Source: Armigeres subalbatus (lineage: Eukaryota; Arthropoda; Insecta; Diptera; Culicidae). From it: 64,000 nucleotides of DNA. The notes below the pieces were generated by a model. That model was not told where the DNA came from and did not search any database. It worked only from the letters and a program-made list of their open reading frames with translations. Below are positions 33,801 to 45,815 of this stretch, in pieces; positions within the stretch are counted from its first letter, which is position 1, and each line of letters starts with the position of its first letter. A program made the position numbers and the translations under genes. The stretch is taken from contig NC_085140.1 in assembly GCF_024139115.2 (NCBI RefSeq), positions 162,962,452 to 163,026,451 on the forward strand. Direction: 5' to 3'.

Positions 33801-34388
33801 GTTACAATTGTAAATGTCCATTATTCGATTAAAAGGTCCAAATTTGGCATAATCTGTTCGATGATAGTTTGTTATTTATAAGGTACGATTTCGTAGTTGC
33901 CTTGATGGAATATAAAAGTTCAATTGTGATAAAATTGCAGGTGAATCAATATGTTGCGAAACAATATCATTTACGAATGAAACCATGGCTATTTCACGTC
34001 GCTCTTTCAAAGGTTGTATGTAAATAAGCATGCAGCGTTCTTTGAATGATGGGAGTGGAAATGATGTCCAGCATAATGTACAAATATCAAATAGGGAAAC
34101 TGTTCAATTTTCCATCTCACTGTACATATATTCATCGCATCGCAAAACAGAGAGATACAGTACCAATCGCTTTTTTTTACATGCGTGCTCACTGCTGAAT
34201 GATTTTTTATAATAAATAAATAACAAATCAAATACTTTTCATTGCTTTGTTTTTGATGAGATGGAAATGGGAGATTCTAATCTCTCTTCGCGCATGATTG
34301 AAAAAAGATACCACACGCTTAAAATCAATAACACAGAGTATGTTTGCTTCACACAAAACGGACCCAATGCAGAGCAACACCTACACTA

Positions 34389-35087
34389 GGGTGGTTCAAA
34401 TTAGTATGGGAAAAAACTTTTTCAATTTTTCGATGGGCCACCCTCTTATTCGGTTCTATTTGATGCCCTGATGCTCTGGACAAAATTTCAGCCAAATCGG
34501 TCAACGTTTAGGCGGTGCTAAATTCGTTGGAAGTTTATATGGTAAAATGTATGCAGAAACATCCAAAAACAGTAAAACAGGACTACACAACTTACGATGA
34601 AGAACTAGGATACTCATTCAGATCTTGGAGAATCTAATTCAGAATGTTATGCAGAAAACCGCGAGAAGATTAGAGTTTTCCCGGCTAAATTGTTAGCATT
34701 GCTCTGTAGTGGGGTTTGAGCAAATTTCGTTGCTTTTACCTTTGAAAAGAAATAAATTCACCCCTACAACACTCCAGTAAAATGCTAATATCTTTGCGTA
34801 ATAAACTCTAATCTTCTTGCGGTTTTCAGCATAACATTCTGTATTTAATTCTACAAAAACTGAATGAGTATCATGGTTCTTGATCGTAAATTGTGCCGTC
34901 CAACTGCAAATCACTGTTTTTGGATGTTTCTGCATACATTTTTCCATATAAACTTCCAACGAGTTTAGCACCGCCCAAACGTTGACCAATTTGGCTGAAA
35001 TTTTGTCCAGAGCATCAGGGCATCAAATAGAACCAAATAAGAGGGTGGCCCACCGACAAATTTGAAAAAGTGTTTTTTGAGCCACCC
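34389..35087. mobile_element. Long-TIR MITE (699 bp) with TA duplication, TIR GGGTGGTTCAAA
   Basis: The ends GGGTGGTTCAAATTAGTATG and TTTTTTGAGCCACCC are flanked by TA (34387-34388, 35088-35089). The inverted arms run about 190 bases (TTCAGCCAAATCGGTCAACG left, CGTTGACCAATTTGGCTGAA right). No transposase. A second copy with an internal deletion runs off the window at 64000. Confidence 0.85.
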
Positions 35088-35677
35088 TAACATACACTGA
35101 AATCAAATCGCCATTATGTTTTATGTGCGGTAATCATATAAAATTGGCTCGACTGGCTTCAGCTCCATCTTATTTGAAGCATTTGAATTTTATTTGTGGA
35201 CATTGATTTTCAAAAACTAAATTCTTACAATATAATGGTGATATATTCAAACTTTATTTGATCTGACAGTAAATTTTATGTGCAGCGACATATAGCTGAT
35301 AAATATTATTACCGGCACATAAAATACAAATGCGCACAATGGAAAGCCTATTTATGCTTATATCAAAATGGCTGCTTGGCGACGGCTCAGAAAACTGTGG
35401 AACTGTGTGTGTATGGAACACAAAACAAGGTAAGCTGGTCCATTTCTTAATTTATCTATAACATCTGATCATGGCCTTTTCTCCTTTATTTTTCAGCATA
35501 TAATTTCCTCATCCGACGTATACAAGAAGGACTGATGCAATGGACACAAATTAGAAAATGTTGAATGGAAATGCGGATCGCTTGAGCGATATACGAGCAA
35601 GCGTCGATAAAACGGATAACCGAACATTTTTACCCGCTTCGTAAGTACATACGTCCAATGTCAAGAGGAATAACACA

Positions 35678-35789
35678 AGTTTTTCAAGCCGAAAAATACA
35701 TAAAAAGACGGCACACCCCGCTTTTTTGCGACCACAACACCCGCACAAGTTATGCCGTATTTTCGGGATTTTTCGGCTTAGAAAAACTC
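35678..35789. repeat. Inverted repeat with AAGCCGAAAAAT arms
   Basis: GTTTTTCAAGCCGAAAAATA and the complement of its counterpart GATTTTTCGGCTTAGAAAAAC. A 146-codon frame at 35658-36098 runs across this and the next inverted repeat, so I do not call it a gene. Confidence 0.65.
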
Positions 35790-35966
35790 ATGTCGTTCCC
35801 CTTGTTCGATACGACAGTTCGGTTTCCAATTTTTTTCCTTCGTTCGGCGGAGATCTATTTCCGGGAACCATTCTACATTCTTCCGTCTTATCTGGAAATC
35901 ATTTTCCAGGTCTCGGAGTACAACCAGTTCAGATGCCCAAGGCAGTTCCTGACAGCATACAGACGA

Positions 35967-36158
35967 TCTATAGATGAGCGACAGTTACGCAGCCACAATA
36001 ATAGCTCGTGTGGTTTTATTGAAGCTTGGATTTCAATATGTTCAACAGTATTTGGATCCTCACGAAACAAGGAATCTATACAAACGTTTACACGTTAAAA
36101 AGGACCGTTATCACGACCGTACGATGCATTTTTGTACCTGTGTAACTGTCGCTCATCC
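35967..36158. mobile_element. MITE, TIR CTATAGATGAGCGA (family 4, copy 2)
   Basis: CTATAGATGAGCGACAGTTA and TAACTGTCGCTCATC face each other over 190 bases. The end motif is shared with 20773-20938, but the interior differs. Confidence 0.7.
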
Positions 36159-36201
36159 AGGTGTTGTTCTGCATTAGGTCCGTTTTGTGTGAAGCAAACA
36201 C

Positions 36202-36491
36202 TTCTTCTTCTTCTTCGTTGGCATTACATCCCCCACTGGGACATTGCCGCCTCGCAGCTTAGTGTTCACTAAGCACTTCCACAGTTATTAACTGCGAGGT
36301 TTCTAAGCCAAGTTACCATTTTGCATTCGTATATCATGAGGCTAACACGATGCTACTTTTATGCACAGGGAAGTCGAGACAATTTCCAATCCGAAAATTG
36401 CCTAGACCGGCACCAGGAATCGAACCCAGCCACCCTCAGCATGGTCTTGCTTTGTAGCCGCGCGTCTTACCGCACGGCTAAGGGAGGCCCC
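36202..36491 (-). mobile_element. Feilai-type SINE, full length
   Basis: Minus-strand tRNA-like head from GGGGCCTCCCTTAGCCGTGC, B box GGTTCGATTCC at 36426-36416, conserved body, and an (AAG)5 tail at 36202-36216. It abuts the Jockey-like LINE relic on its right. Confidence 0.9.
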
Positions 36492-36499
36492 ACATCTCT

Positions 36500-37420
36500 G
36501 CAAAACACATCTCTGTGTTATTGAGTTTAAGCGTGCATACAATAATTTAATTAATGGTCTAACATAAGCTACATAAAGTGTTTTAATTGAATACAGGCCA
36601 TCAAAGTTATACCAGAAACGCTTTATGAACCCTAGCATGTTATTAGCCCCGTGAATGATTGTGTTGTAGTGGTTTAGAGTCTAAAATTACTCCTAAGTCC
36701 CTTACCATTTCAAATTTTTCCCCATTTTGATTTCCTAATGCGATTGAAATTTTTGGTTTTGTTCTTTTTCTGGTAAGTGGTATAAAGCGACTTTTAAAAA
36801 AGCCGTGTTGCGTGTCTTGTGATTCTCTCAAAAACTTTTGTCTTGTCTTTTCAATTACCTCGAAAAGTTTTGGAATGCTAGAGATAAGCGCTATGCCTCA
36901 ATAATAACGTACGTCTAATTTTCGGCCAGATTTAAATATTCATACCAGAAAAGAGTTTTTCCATATATTTGGGAAGGTGCCAGATTCCAGGCCAAAAAAG
37001 CCAAAATAATGGAGCAGCGAGTTCACTTGCTGAATTTTTTCATAAATACTGGTGGAATCGTGTCCTGACCTGACCCTTCGAAGCATCCAAGTTCTTTAGA
37101 ACGTCGAAAAATTTCTGCACTTGAATTTGACCAACATCCAACATCCCTGAAAAAATCTGGATAAAGTGCATAATAATCGCGGTCGCGATCTTCTTCTGAA
37201 AATGTAGAATAAATTTTTTGAAAAAAAAATGGCAAATAAATTACAGTATTTTTATTCGAGCTATCGCCAACATATCCGTCGAGATGCATAACAGATGAAA
37301 AATTGTCAGAATTTGATTTAGTTTTTACGTAATTGAAAAAGTTCGTTGGACAAGACTTAGTTTCAAGCTCAGTTTTTGAATTACATCGCTTCTCGGCCAA
37401 AAGGCGAAGATCAAAGTGTG
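36500..37420 (-). pseudogene. Jockey-like LINE relic (RT fragments)
   Basis: Minus-strand blocks in several frames: CPTNFFNYVKTKSNSDNFSS and ELGCFEGSGQDTIPPVFMKK (37400-37023), KRTKPKISIALGN and VRDLGVILDSK (36831-36643), then MLGFIKRFWYNFD and TLYVAYVRPLI (36638-36402). This is the order of a Jockey-type RT with the middle of the enzyme, including the catalytic core, deleted. The Feilai SINE lies at its downstream end. Confidence 0.8.
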
Positions 37421-37584
37421 TTTTTAAATTGTATTCTTAGGTGCGTCTAATTCAGTTGGTAGCAGATTTCAAAATATTTTTGATCACTCTGTTTTTGCTT
37501 GTAAATTGTATGTGCTTTTAGTTTGCAATTTTTGAAATTTTGAAAAAAAAAAAATTATCTGGGATCGCGATCGGTTATGTTTTG

Positions 37585-37990
37585 TGTTTGGTGACGTTTT
37601 TGCCTTTCTCGTACAACAAAGTTGTACCGAAAGGCTATCATTTCACTCCGAAAACGAACTTTTCATAGAAGCTTCGGAGACCCATAGTGTTATATACCAT
37701 TCGACTCAGCTCGATGAACTGAACAAATGTATGTGTGTGTATGTGTGTGTACAAAAGCTAAGAAAAACATTAGACAACTTTTCATATAGTAATCCTTAAC
37801 CGATTGCTTCGCAACAAGTTTCATTCGACAGGGGGCAAAGACTAGTTGATCACTATTGAATTTTAAAACGATCGACCGTTGCATTTGAAAGTTATAAAGA
37901 AAATGGTACATCGAACCATATTCACCATGTAAGGTTAGTGTCTTGGCTAAATGCGTGAAAGGCAGTATCACTACTCGGTGAATTAAGTTG
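37585..37990 (+). mobile_element. Dispersed ~400-bp element (GCCTTTCTCGTACAAC ... GTGAAAGGC)
   Basis: Begins TGCCTTTCTCGTACAACAAA and ends GCGTGAAAGGCAGTATCACT; the ends GCCTTTC/GAAAGGC are a short inverted repeat. A (TATGTGTG)n tract lies inside. A minus-strand fragment is at 18030-18130, and GAGAAAGGCATCATCA at 52933-52948 resembles its right end. Confidence 0.65.
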
Positions 37991-38990
37991 GTTTTTATTT
38001 CATTTTCAGCTGGTATTGGCTGATTTTTTGATTAATTTGATTAAGTGAAAGTGGACAAATTATACACATTTCAACAGATAGGACACACAAAGGAAGATCA
38101 CGCATCTGTGCCGTAGTTTAACTATTCTCGCGGTAGTGCATCTTGTCCGGTCGTATAGAATGTGGTCAGTTCAAATGGACATGGGAGGGATGGGAGTAGC
38201 TTCGGGCTTCTTCGAGCTGCTCATTGGACAGCATTATTGTAACTATATTTGGATGCCATTCATTTTCATTCATTCATTTTCTTTAATATTATGTTAAGCA
38301 ACAAACATCTCGTTATAGATCTTAACATTATCAATATCTGTTCCACTACTTTCCAACTTTGTATGTATTATAGGGTTACCGCTCGGTTGTTTTTTTTTTT
38401 TCAATTCAGTACCATTGAAAAGAAGTGCGCGTCTGATTTTATGATCGTAAGTGAAAAAATAAGGTTGAACACAACGCGCCGGCAATATAACGTAGTTCAG
38501 AGAAATAAATAGAAAATATTTATTATCACAACATCTAGGATGTCCACTAAATCGATTAGTACTTTTGCCCAAATTATTAATAAATAAAATTATTTATCAG
38601 AAAAAGTATGATACGTGGTGAAAATATCGTTAAATCATGAATTTCAGTGATATGACTATCATGGAATTTGATCAGAAAAATTTTGCTTTTATTAAACACC
38701 TTTTATTAAACATTTATTAAGAGTTTATACTCCGCAATGCAAACATTCTCATGGGAGTAATTTATTTGACCACTTTATGACCAAAAGTTGGAGCTTTAAT
38801 CGAGCGTTGAAAATTGGATTTGTTACGCTCTTCATCACAACCATAGATCTGTTCATATGCTCAATAGGCATTTGACGTTTGAAGCTTTTTTCAGCAGATT
38901 CAAGAGAGGTTTATTCATAGCAATAAGAGCGCCAATAAAACTGAGTCCGTAATAAGAATTAGATAAATCCAAGCAGCATAGAAATTGTTA
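37991..38990. other. Intergenic sequence with nothing recognised
   Basis: No coding similarity or element end seen. Confidence 0.5.
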
Positions 38991-39264
38991 CTTGGGTTAG
39001 CCTAGCGGTAACAAGCACGGCTATAAAGCAAGACCATGCTGGTCGTGCCGTTGCCAGTCTAGGCAATTATCGGTTTGGAAATTGTCTCGACTTCCCTGGG
39101 CATAAAAGTATCATCGTGTTAGCTTCATGATATACGAATGCAAAAATGGTAACTTGGATTAGAAACCTCGCGGTTAATATCCGTGAAAGTGAATGATCAC
39201 TAAGCAGCGAGGCGGCAATGTCCCAGTGGAGGATGTAATGCCAATAAGAAGAAGAAGAAGAAGA
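38991..39264 (+). mobile_element. Feilai-type SINE with altered head
   Basis: The body from AAAGCAAGACCATGCTG through GATATACGAATGCAAAAATG and the AAG tail match the family, but the head reads GGGTTAGCCTAGCGGTAACA and the segment with the B box is deleted. It should not be transcribed from its own promoter. Confidence 0.8.
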
Positions 39265-41170
39265 TCGAAGGAGATTTACCACTTTTGAAACAAGCCGAGA
39301 GGTCTCTGGTTATGCGTGTAGGCCAGACGTTTTATTCCAGGGATTTCTTGGATGACTATGAACATAAGCCAAGGACGTATCCTATGTATCCCAAAACACT
39401 GGTTTAAACTCTAGGAGCTTCTTGACAAACTTTAAATACTTGAAAATTATGATAAACTGCTTATTGTGCGTTATCATGGACCTGCAGTACTTATGCATAC
39501 GCTGGAAGAACCTCGTAGATCTGAGGTCTTAACTCCAAGGAATTCTTGGATGACTCATAATACTTGAAAACAGGGAAGATTCACTTATTACATATTAATA
39601 TATCTACATGGACTCATAACCGTTGTTAATTCTCGTGAAATAGCCGTTGTTTAGTTTCTAATCCTTTATTGCAATTTCAAGACTTCTAAGCGCAACAAGA
39701 ACATCTTAAGGCCTCAGCACTCAAACAATTGGACGACCTTGATAACTAAAACAATTTGGACGACCCTAATACCAAAATTGGTAAAAGACACATGTTAAGA
39801 CTAAAAGTAAGTTAAATATTAAACATTGCTTATCTAAAAGATTGCACACTTTTTTTACGTTCCGAATTCCAAATAGCGCTCCCTCTTTTTAGGCACAAAA
39901 TTCAAAATAACGCTTCCTCTTTTTACGTTCTGATTCAATTTACGCCACCCTGTTTTGGGCACAAAAAGAGGGTTTGCAGTACAATCGAACTACCCTTATG
40001 GCTTTTAGGAACCGCCCGTCACCTTTCGGGGATTGCTGCGCCAGACGAACGATGGATGATCTCATTGGGTCTTGTTCGAATTGGCCTTCAGGATTTGGTG
40101 ATTGTTCTTGTTGCTGTTAATTCTGCTGAGTATTAGCAAAAGATGGTTGTCGTTCCTATTGTGATTTTTTAGTTGGCTTGATGGTTTCACTCTTCTTGAA
40201 GTTGATGAAAGATTTTACAGCAGGAGCTGAAAGAGCTGCAGTTGGGTGTTCGATTGTCTTTGGAGGTCCTGAAAATTGACTTTTGGCCAAAAGCAGCAGT
40301 TGCTTGTCATTTGGTTTTTTGTTGCTTCACTGCGTCGTTTAACCATTTCAGTGGTTCGTTTGTCATTCGTCTTGCAAATGATGTTATTTTTTTTCTATTG
40401 CTGCCATGGGCATTAGTGCTGTTGTTGATGAGATGTTTGTTTCGCATAGAGATGTTCTGCTGTTCTGTTCAGTATGCACGTTTCATTTCCACATCAGGAA
40501 AGCATATCCAGCCGGGTTCATTGATTTGCGTAGAGCAACTTGCTTTGAATTAAGCATCGGTACTTAGCATTTTTGCCCGACGATCAGCAAAAATTTCGCA
40601 ATGGCATGATGAGGGTGTAGACAGTCTTGTAAAATGTCATCTGCATGCCATTTGACTAATTTGTTCATAACTTTCTTCAGAAGCCAAATTCACTTCATAA
40701 TTTTATATGTACTCGCTGCGCATGAGTAGTACTATATTTTTGCCCAAGGATACATTACTCTAAACATAACATCTGAGGCTGGAGAGTAAAATCTCTCCAA
40801 AATGTCACGTGTCATTTGCCATAATGTCATTTGAATGACATTTTGCCTCCCACGCCCCAGATTACATATTCACAGCAATGTCTTGTTAGACAAAGTTGTA
40901 GCCACATTTAAGCGCTATAAATTCGTCATACATCATGAATTGAAAGCTCACTTCTGAAAAAAGTTCTGGGAAAATTATACAAACGAATGCAAATGACATT
41001 TTACAACACTGGGTGTAGAGAATAAGATTAGCATTAAAAAAACGTAGCAATCACTTAATGTTCAATTACGAGTTCAATATTATCTTAGGAGTCGGGTCAG
41101 GAAAGAAATTGAATAAATCAGTTTTGAGAGAGAGTTTGTAGAGGACGAACGTAAAACAAAAAAAAGTGTT
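39265..41170. other. Intergenic region, no secure feature
   Basis: 40000-40560 has somewhat higher GC and Q/N-rich minus-strand frames (QQEQSPNPEGQFEQDPMRSS near 40090), perhaps an old gag-like or host coding remnant. I recognise no domain. Confidence 0.3.
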
Positions 41171-41600
41171 CTTCGATCACTAAGAAAGTCCAACAAGTTT
41201 GTCTGGCCTGTCCATCAAAGTCGTTAGTTCTTCAAAGTCGTTAGTCCGTCAAGCTCTGATGTTCTGGTGTTCGAAGTCCGGATCCGTCACAACAAGTTCT
41301 TCCAGTCCGTCTATTCCGTCCAGTCCGTCCATTCCGTCCAGTCCGTCCAGTCCGTTAGTTCATCAAACTCGTTATTCAAGAATTCATTCTGTGTGAAAAT
41401 CCGGATCGTCAGTCTGAGTCGTCCAGTTAGTCCCACCAAGTCCGCCCAATTGCCACGTCATGGAAGACAGCGGTCACCACAGAGGGGTCAGGTAGCAGCT
41501 GCTGTTGTGGACGCTGTTGAAGCGAGGTGTCGAGTGATTGGAGATTCGGATGTTGTTTCGGCTTTTGCTACAAATTTTACTTCGTCGTGAATTTCCTGAA
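41171..41600. repeat. GTCCGTCCA-repeat block, possible LTR remnant
   Basis: A 5/10-base repeat (CAGTCCGTC, CATTCCGTC) runs at 41292-41356. GAATAAATCAGTTTTGAGAG about 60 bases upstream of the block and the abrupt higher GC suggest an LTR piece. No second LTR or pol is seen nearby. Confidence 0.35.
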
Positions 41601-42739
41601 GTAATAATTCTTGGCTCGATGATGCCAGATGTCCACACCTTATAACTGGTTTTCATTGACTTCGTAAAAGCTTTCGACAGAATCAATCATGTAAATATGT
41701 GAGACGCAAGGACGTTATCGACTAAATGATTTCAAATTGACTGATAACGGTACTCTGATATGCAAAGTTAGCTAAACGAACATGGGGCTTGGGGTCAACA
41801 AATTACACCAGGTATGCTGTTAGGTAATTAGAATTAGTTTTATAACTAAGTTACAAAATGTACCAGTGTGGAGCTTTCGGATAACGCAGATCACAACAAA
41901 CCTTGATTTTATGTTTTATTATAAATCCTCATAGAATTGTTACAACTCTAACTCATGTCTCTAGAATTTTACTAACTTGCTTTATGTACCATTTTAAGTA
42001 AGTAAGTTTCGTAAGTGTCTTCACAGCTACCTGGTACCGATGCTTATCGTGTCAATAGACTATTAAAACTGTAAGTGAAATTATTTGAGTACATGCATGT
42101 TTCAACGGAAGACAGTTTGATTGCATGCTATTTCTAAGACACGGTGGTTATGCAAAATATGGCGTAGAAAATATTGGATTATCGATTCGTTCAGTTCGTG
42201 AATTGAAATACTTTTATGCAGAACTGCGTGTGAAACATTTTCACGGTGCATAAAGTTCCCTAAAGCCATTTTTTTGCCTAAAATGCTTATACATGGATGC
42301 CTAAGGATCTATTTTGTGACATTGTTAAGTGTATCCACATTTGAATGCATTTCTGAAGGTGATTCAAGCGGTGTCTTTCTACTGAATATGATTATCTATT
42401 TTGAATAGTTCTAAAGATAGTTAGCTTCATATGTCACAGATATTTTGCTTAGATAGAAACATCTAAAAATAGATATACTATACTTAGTCCTTGAGGCAAT
42501 CAATTTTGAATCTTCCACTTTGTTCGAAGGTCTAAATCAATCTATTATTTCATCAATAAATTAGTCCCACTTAGTCACGTTCGTTTCCTATGGTACATGC
42601 CTACAATTGACTTTTTGGCACAGAATTTGGTTAAAACTCAATGTACTACACATTGCACTGCAATATCCTCACTTTTCTCAATTTTGATTTCTAACATGAT
42701 TAACAACTAAATTAATGTACGTTAAATTTTACGCGCTCG
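41601..42739. other. Region downstream of paralog C stop
   Basis: Should hold the paralog C 3' UTR. The only AATAAA I find on the minus strand is at 41920-41915, about 820 bases after the stop, so the true poly(A) site is unsure. Confidence 0.35.
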
Positions 42740-43357
42740 TCAGTTCGCTGTAACGTTCGAAGGGCGAGCCCAATCCGGGAAGGAGGCAAGCTCCGGATAC
42801 ACGATGGCTCCCCACGTTGGGAAACTGGCCCAAACTACGATGAGTGTGAATATCGTTGGCCCAATGCCGGCAACTGCCATATCTTTGATGGCAATATTTC
42901 CCACGCCGGCCACAATGGCATTCGGTGGCGTTCCCACTGGCATGTGGAAGGCATAACTGCAGGACAACGCCGCCGGGAGCATGAGATACAGCGGATGTAT
43001 TTCGATGGCGATAGCCTGTAAAGTGGATTAAAATATGAGTAAGGATGCCAGTATAAATATTTCCAATAAAGTTTACCATTTCAGCCAACACGGGTAGCAT
43101 GATGTTACAGATTGCAACATTGGATGTAAACTCGGTCAGCGTTTGAGCAGTAAGGCACACCACAAACAGCAACACTAGAGGAGGCAATGTTTTCAGTCCG
43201 GACAATGACTGACCCAGTAGGGCGGACATTCCTGAGACTTTTCCACCTTCTGCCAGGGCGAATCCACCGCCCAGCAGGAAAATTAGACTCCATGGTACCT
43301 TCTGGTTGATGTACTTCCAGGTGATCAGACCAGGGGTGGCTTCGTTGGGTAGACGAC
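42740..43357 (-). CDS. Indy: INDY/SLC13 paralog C, last two exons
   Basis: Exon 43357-43077 (281 nt) and exon 43015-42740 (276 nt, TGA stop at 42742-42740) complete the gene whose middle exons lie at 56477-55640. They join exon 55737-55640 across a 12,282-bp intron in phase 1, giving G-RLPNEATPGLITWK. Seen: LLGGGFALAEGGKVSGMS-type helix, second substrate motif SNVAICNIMLPVLAEM, and CSYAFHMPVGTPPNAIVAG, which fits the sodium:sulfate symporter signature including its asparagine. The end PSNVTAN keeps a glycosylation sequon close to the C-terminus, as in paralog B (NVS). Exon lengths equal those of paralog B up to the last exon, which is 12 codons shorter. Assignment to the family is certain; the one-gene join is strongly supported by phase. 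Confidence 0.93.
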
Positions 43358-43669
43358 CTGTAAAAGAATATTATTTCAATAGTATCAGTATTGTATCCAG
43401 TCCAAAAGCACGCATTTCCTTCTCTGTGGAATTAATCAAACTAATTTCAACGTATTTTGTCGAAAAACCTTAAAACTTTTTTGATACTTTATTTTTATTT
43501 ATATACCTATTGTTGTTGGTCTTAAAAAAAAGTTACAGTGTATTAACGATGTACCATTACTCAAATTGTGGCACTGACTAATGCCATGAAGTAGTGGAAA
43601 AATATATCTATTGCATTGTGCAATGTTTCTCCAGAAGACTCGCTTTAGAAAACAACCAGAGATTTGAAC

Positions 43670-44790
43670 GATGAGTGTATCGCAAGCCTCTCTGGACACA
43701 CTGGCCCATTTGTTCCGGGGTCTCACTTATTCAGGCCGCTTTTCAGGTACTGCGCGATTTCCAACAGACCCAAGTCCCAATAGACCCAGTATCTCAGGCA
43801 ACACGGGCATCACTAATGTGTATGAATGTGCCACATTCGGCCTGGGGAAGTTTAAGGTCGGGTCCTATTGGAAGCATTCGAATGCGTAGACCTCTCTCCA
43901 ATGCGTTGACCACCTTGTTCTACAGCCATTTTACCACCGCTACCAACGGAACCACTACTAGTCGGTCCCAACGCTTAAGTGGAAACCTGTTTCCAACCTT
44001 TACGGGAGCAAGCATATCCCAATTTAGCTCACAGCCTATGTCTCTCCTCCCAACACCTCTAAGAGGCCACAATGGCACTATGCTACCGTCGACTGGGAGT
44101 CCTAATAACACCATCATTGACGCGTTTTAGCACGCAGCAAATTGTCTACACTTCTTGACTTCTCCCAGATCGTCCTAGATGCTGCGTCAAGTTCTCAAGC
44201 CAGTACACCCAACCGATAATTGTTACATTTTCTAACAATTCTGTATAAGAACCTACAAATAGTGTAGCTCAGTTTTTATACATGTTATGATAGGCTTTTA
44301 TACAGAATGGTTAGAAAATCTAACAAACGCTGGTTGGGTGTAGCCAACCATGACGGAAAGCCCTTCAATGGTCGGACGAATCGCGAGGAAGAGAAAAAAT
44401 AGGAGGAAATCTTCCGGCTCAGATGGAATAGAGTACCCGATGATTAAAAAGGAAAGGGCCAGTCATCCGAGTCTGGTCTGACCAAAAATTCCCGAATCAA
44501 TGGCGTCATTAACATACTGAATAATAGTAGATCCCGAGATAACCTCCTCCCGAGATGCCTCCAAACACCGACCAATAGCCCTGACGTCCTGCATCTCCAG
44601 GGTACTTTGGAGGTTGGTAAATCGTCGGCTACGCGATAAATTTTAATCCGAAGGATACTTCGGCTTTCGGTAGTCGCATCCTGCCCTGGCTACAGAACGG
44701 ACAATTCGATAGTCTTGGGGACGTCCTCCAGGGCGCCTCGAACAGGGAAAATACCTTGTCTTCTTTGATATCTCGAAGACGTTAAATCGC
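43670..44790 (+). pseudogene. LINE RT relic in paralog C intron
   Basis: Plus-strand KHRPIALTSCISRVLWRLVN at 44560-44640 and a following VFFDISKT are the conserved palm-entry motifs of a non-LTR reverse transcriptase (I/R1/Jockey-like). Upstream frames (43675-44130) are probably earlier parts of the same ORF, now shifted. A MITE splits it at 44206-44340. Stops and frameshifts throughout. Confidence 0.6.
44206..44340. mobile_element. MITE with TA duplication, TIR CACCCAACC
   Basis: CACCCAACCGATAATTGTTA... and ...TAACAAACGCTGGTTGGGTG, arms of about 45 bases, flanked by TA at 44204-44205 and 44341-44342. Inserted into the LINE relic. Confidence 0.85.
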
Positions 44791-44819
44791 ACCTTAGCCC
44801 CCCCAGAAACCCCTCACAT

Positions 44820-45770
44820 AATTTTTTTAGGGAATTCCTGAGGAAAATCCTTGACGATTTAGTTTTACTTCTAGACATTTCTTCGGCTATTCTTCCAGCA
44901 TAATCTCCGGCATTTCTTCTGGAATGTATTCGAGAGTTCCTTCAAGAATACATACGGAATTTCCTCCCGAAATTCCACCAGAAGTTTCTTCAAAAATTTA
45001 TGACAAAAATTCTCCGATTTCGCTCCATAATTTCACTTGTAAATCTATAAGAAATTCCTTCGTAAAATCTTCAAGGAACTTCTTCAGGCATTTCTCCAGG
45101 AGCTCTTCCTTTAATTCATCCGGGATAAAACCGCCATAAACTTAATAGCGAAATCCTCTAGGATTTCATTCTAGAATTCTTTTCGCAATTACTTCAGAAT
45201 ATCCTTCAAGAATTCCTCTACAAATTTCTTTGAGAATTTCTCCAGGAGTTCGTCCAAGTATTTCCCCGGAAATTCTTCCAGGTATTTTTCCGGGAATTCC
45301 TTCAGGTACTTCTCCTGGAATTCCCTCAGGAATTACTCCGGGATTTTTTTCGCAGAATTGTCCTAGAATTCTTTCCGGACTTCACTCGGAATATACTCCA
45401 GAATTTCATTCGGAAATTAATTTGAGAGTTCCTCCAGGACATCTTCCATTGAGTTCTTCCAGGAATTTCTTCAGAACAAACGCCCGGGAATGCATCCAGT
45501 AATTTCATCAGCAATTCATCTGGGAATACTTTCAGGATTTCATCTAGGAACTTCGGCATTAATGCCTTCTGGCAATCTATCCGGGAATCACTTCTGATAT
45601 TTCTCCGGAAATTGCTTCAGGAACTTCTCCAAGAATTATTTCAGGACTTCCTTGTGGGAATTTCTCCGGAAGTGCTTTTGGGAGTACCTCCGGGAGCTCC
45701 TCCAGAAGTTTTACCAAGAGTTGATCCAGAGACCCTCCAGGAATTTCACAGGGATTCCTGGATTCGAGGT
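44820..45770. repeat. Degenerate CCAGGAATTCCTTC repeat block
   Basis: About 60 imperfect units of 12-15 bases (TCCAGGAATTCCTTC, TTCCGGAAATTTCTC). The frames PSGTSPGIPSGITPG and similar are translations of the repeat. Similar blocks lie at 47510-48430, 58530-58830 and 63340-63720. Confidence 0.8.
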
Positions 45771-45815
45771 GAAGCCAGCCTTGGACTGAAAACTTGCCAA
45801 ATAAAGATAATAATA
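45771..45815 (+). mobile_element. LINE 3' stub with GCCAGCC...CTGAAA and AATAAAGATAATAATAAT tail
   Basis: GAGGTGAAGCCAGCCTTGGA then CTGAAAACTTGCCAAATAAAG matches the 3' UTR motif at 14125-14163 and 7045-7091. No target duplication is visible in the repetitive flank. Confidence 0.65.

Noticed and set aside
35658..36098. 146-codon frame starting with ATG
   Set aside because: Runs through two inverted-repeat elements; no domain.
43675..44130. 151-codon frame as a host gene
   Set aside because: Starts with GTG, a competing frame overlaps, and LINE RT motifs follow in the same direction; treated as LINE relic.
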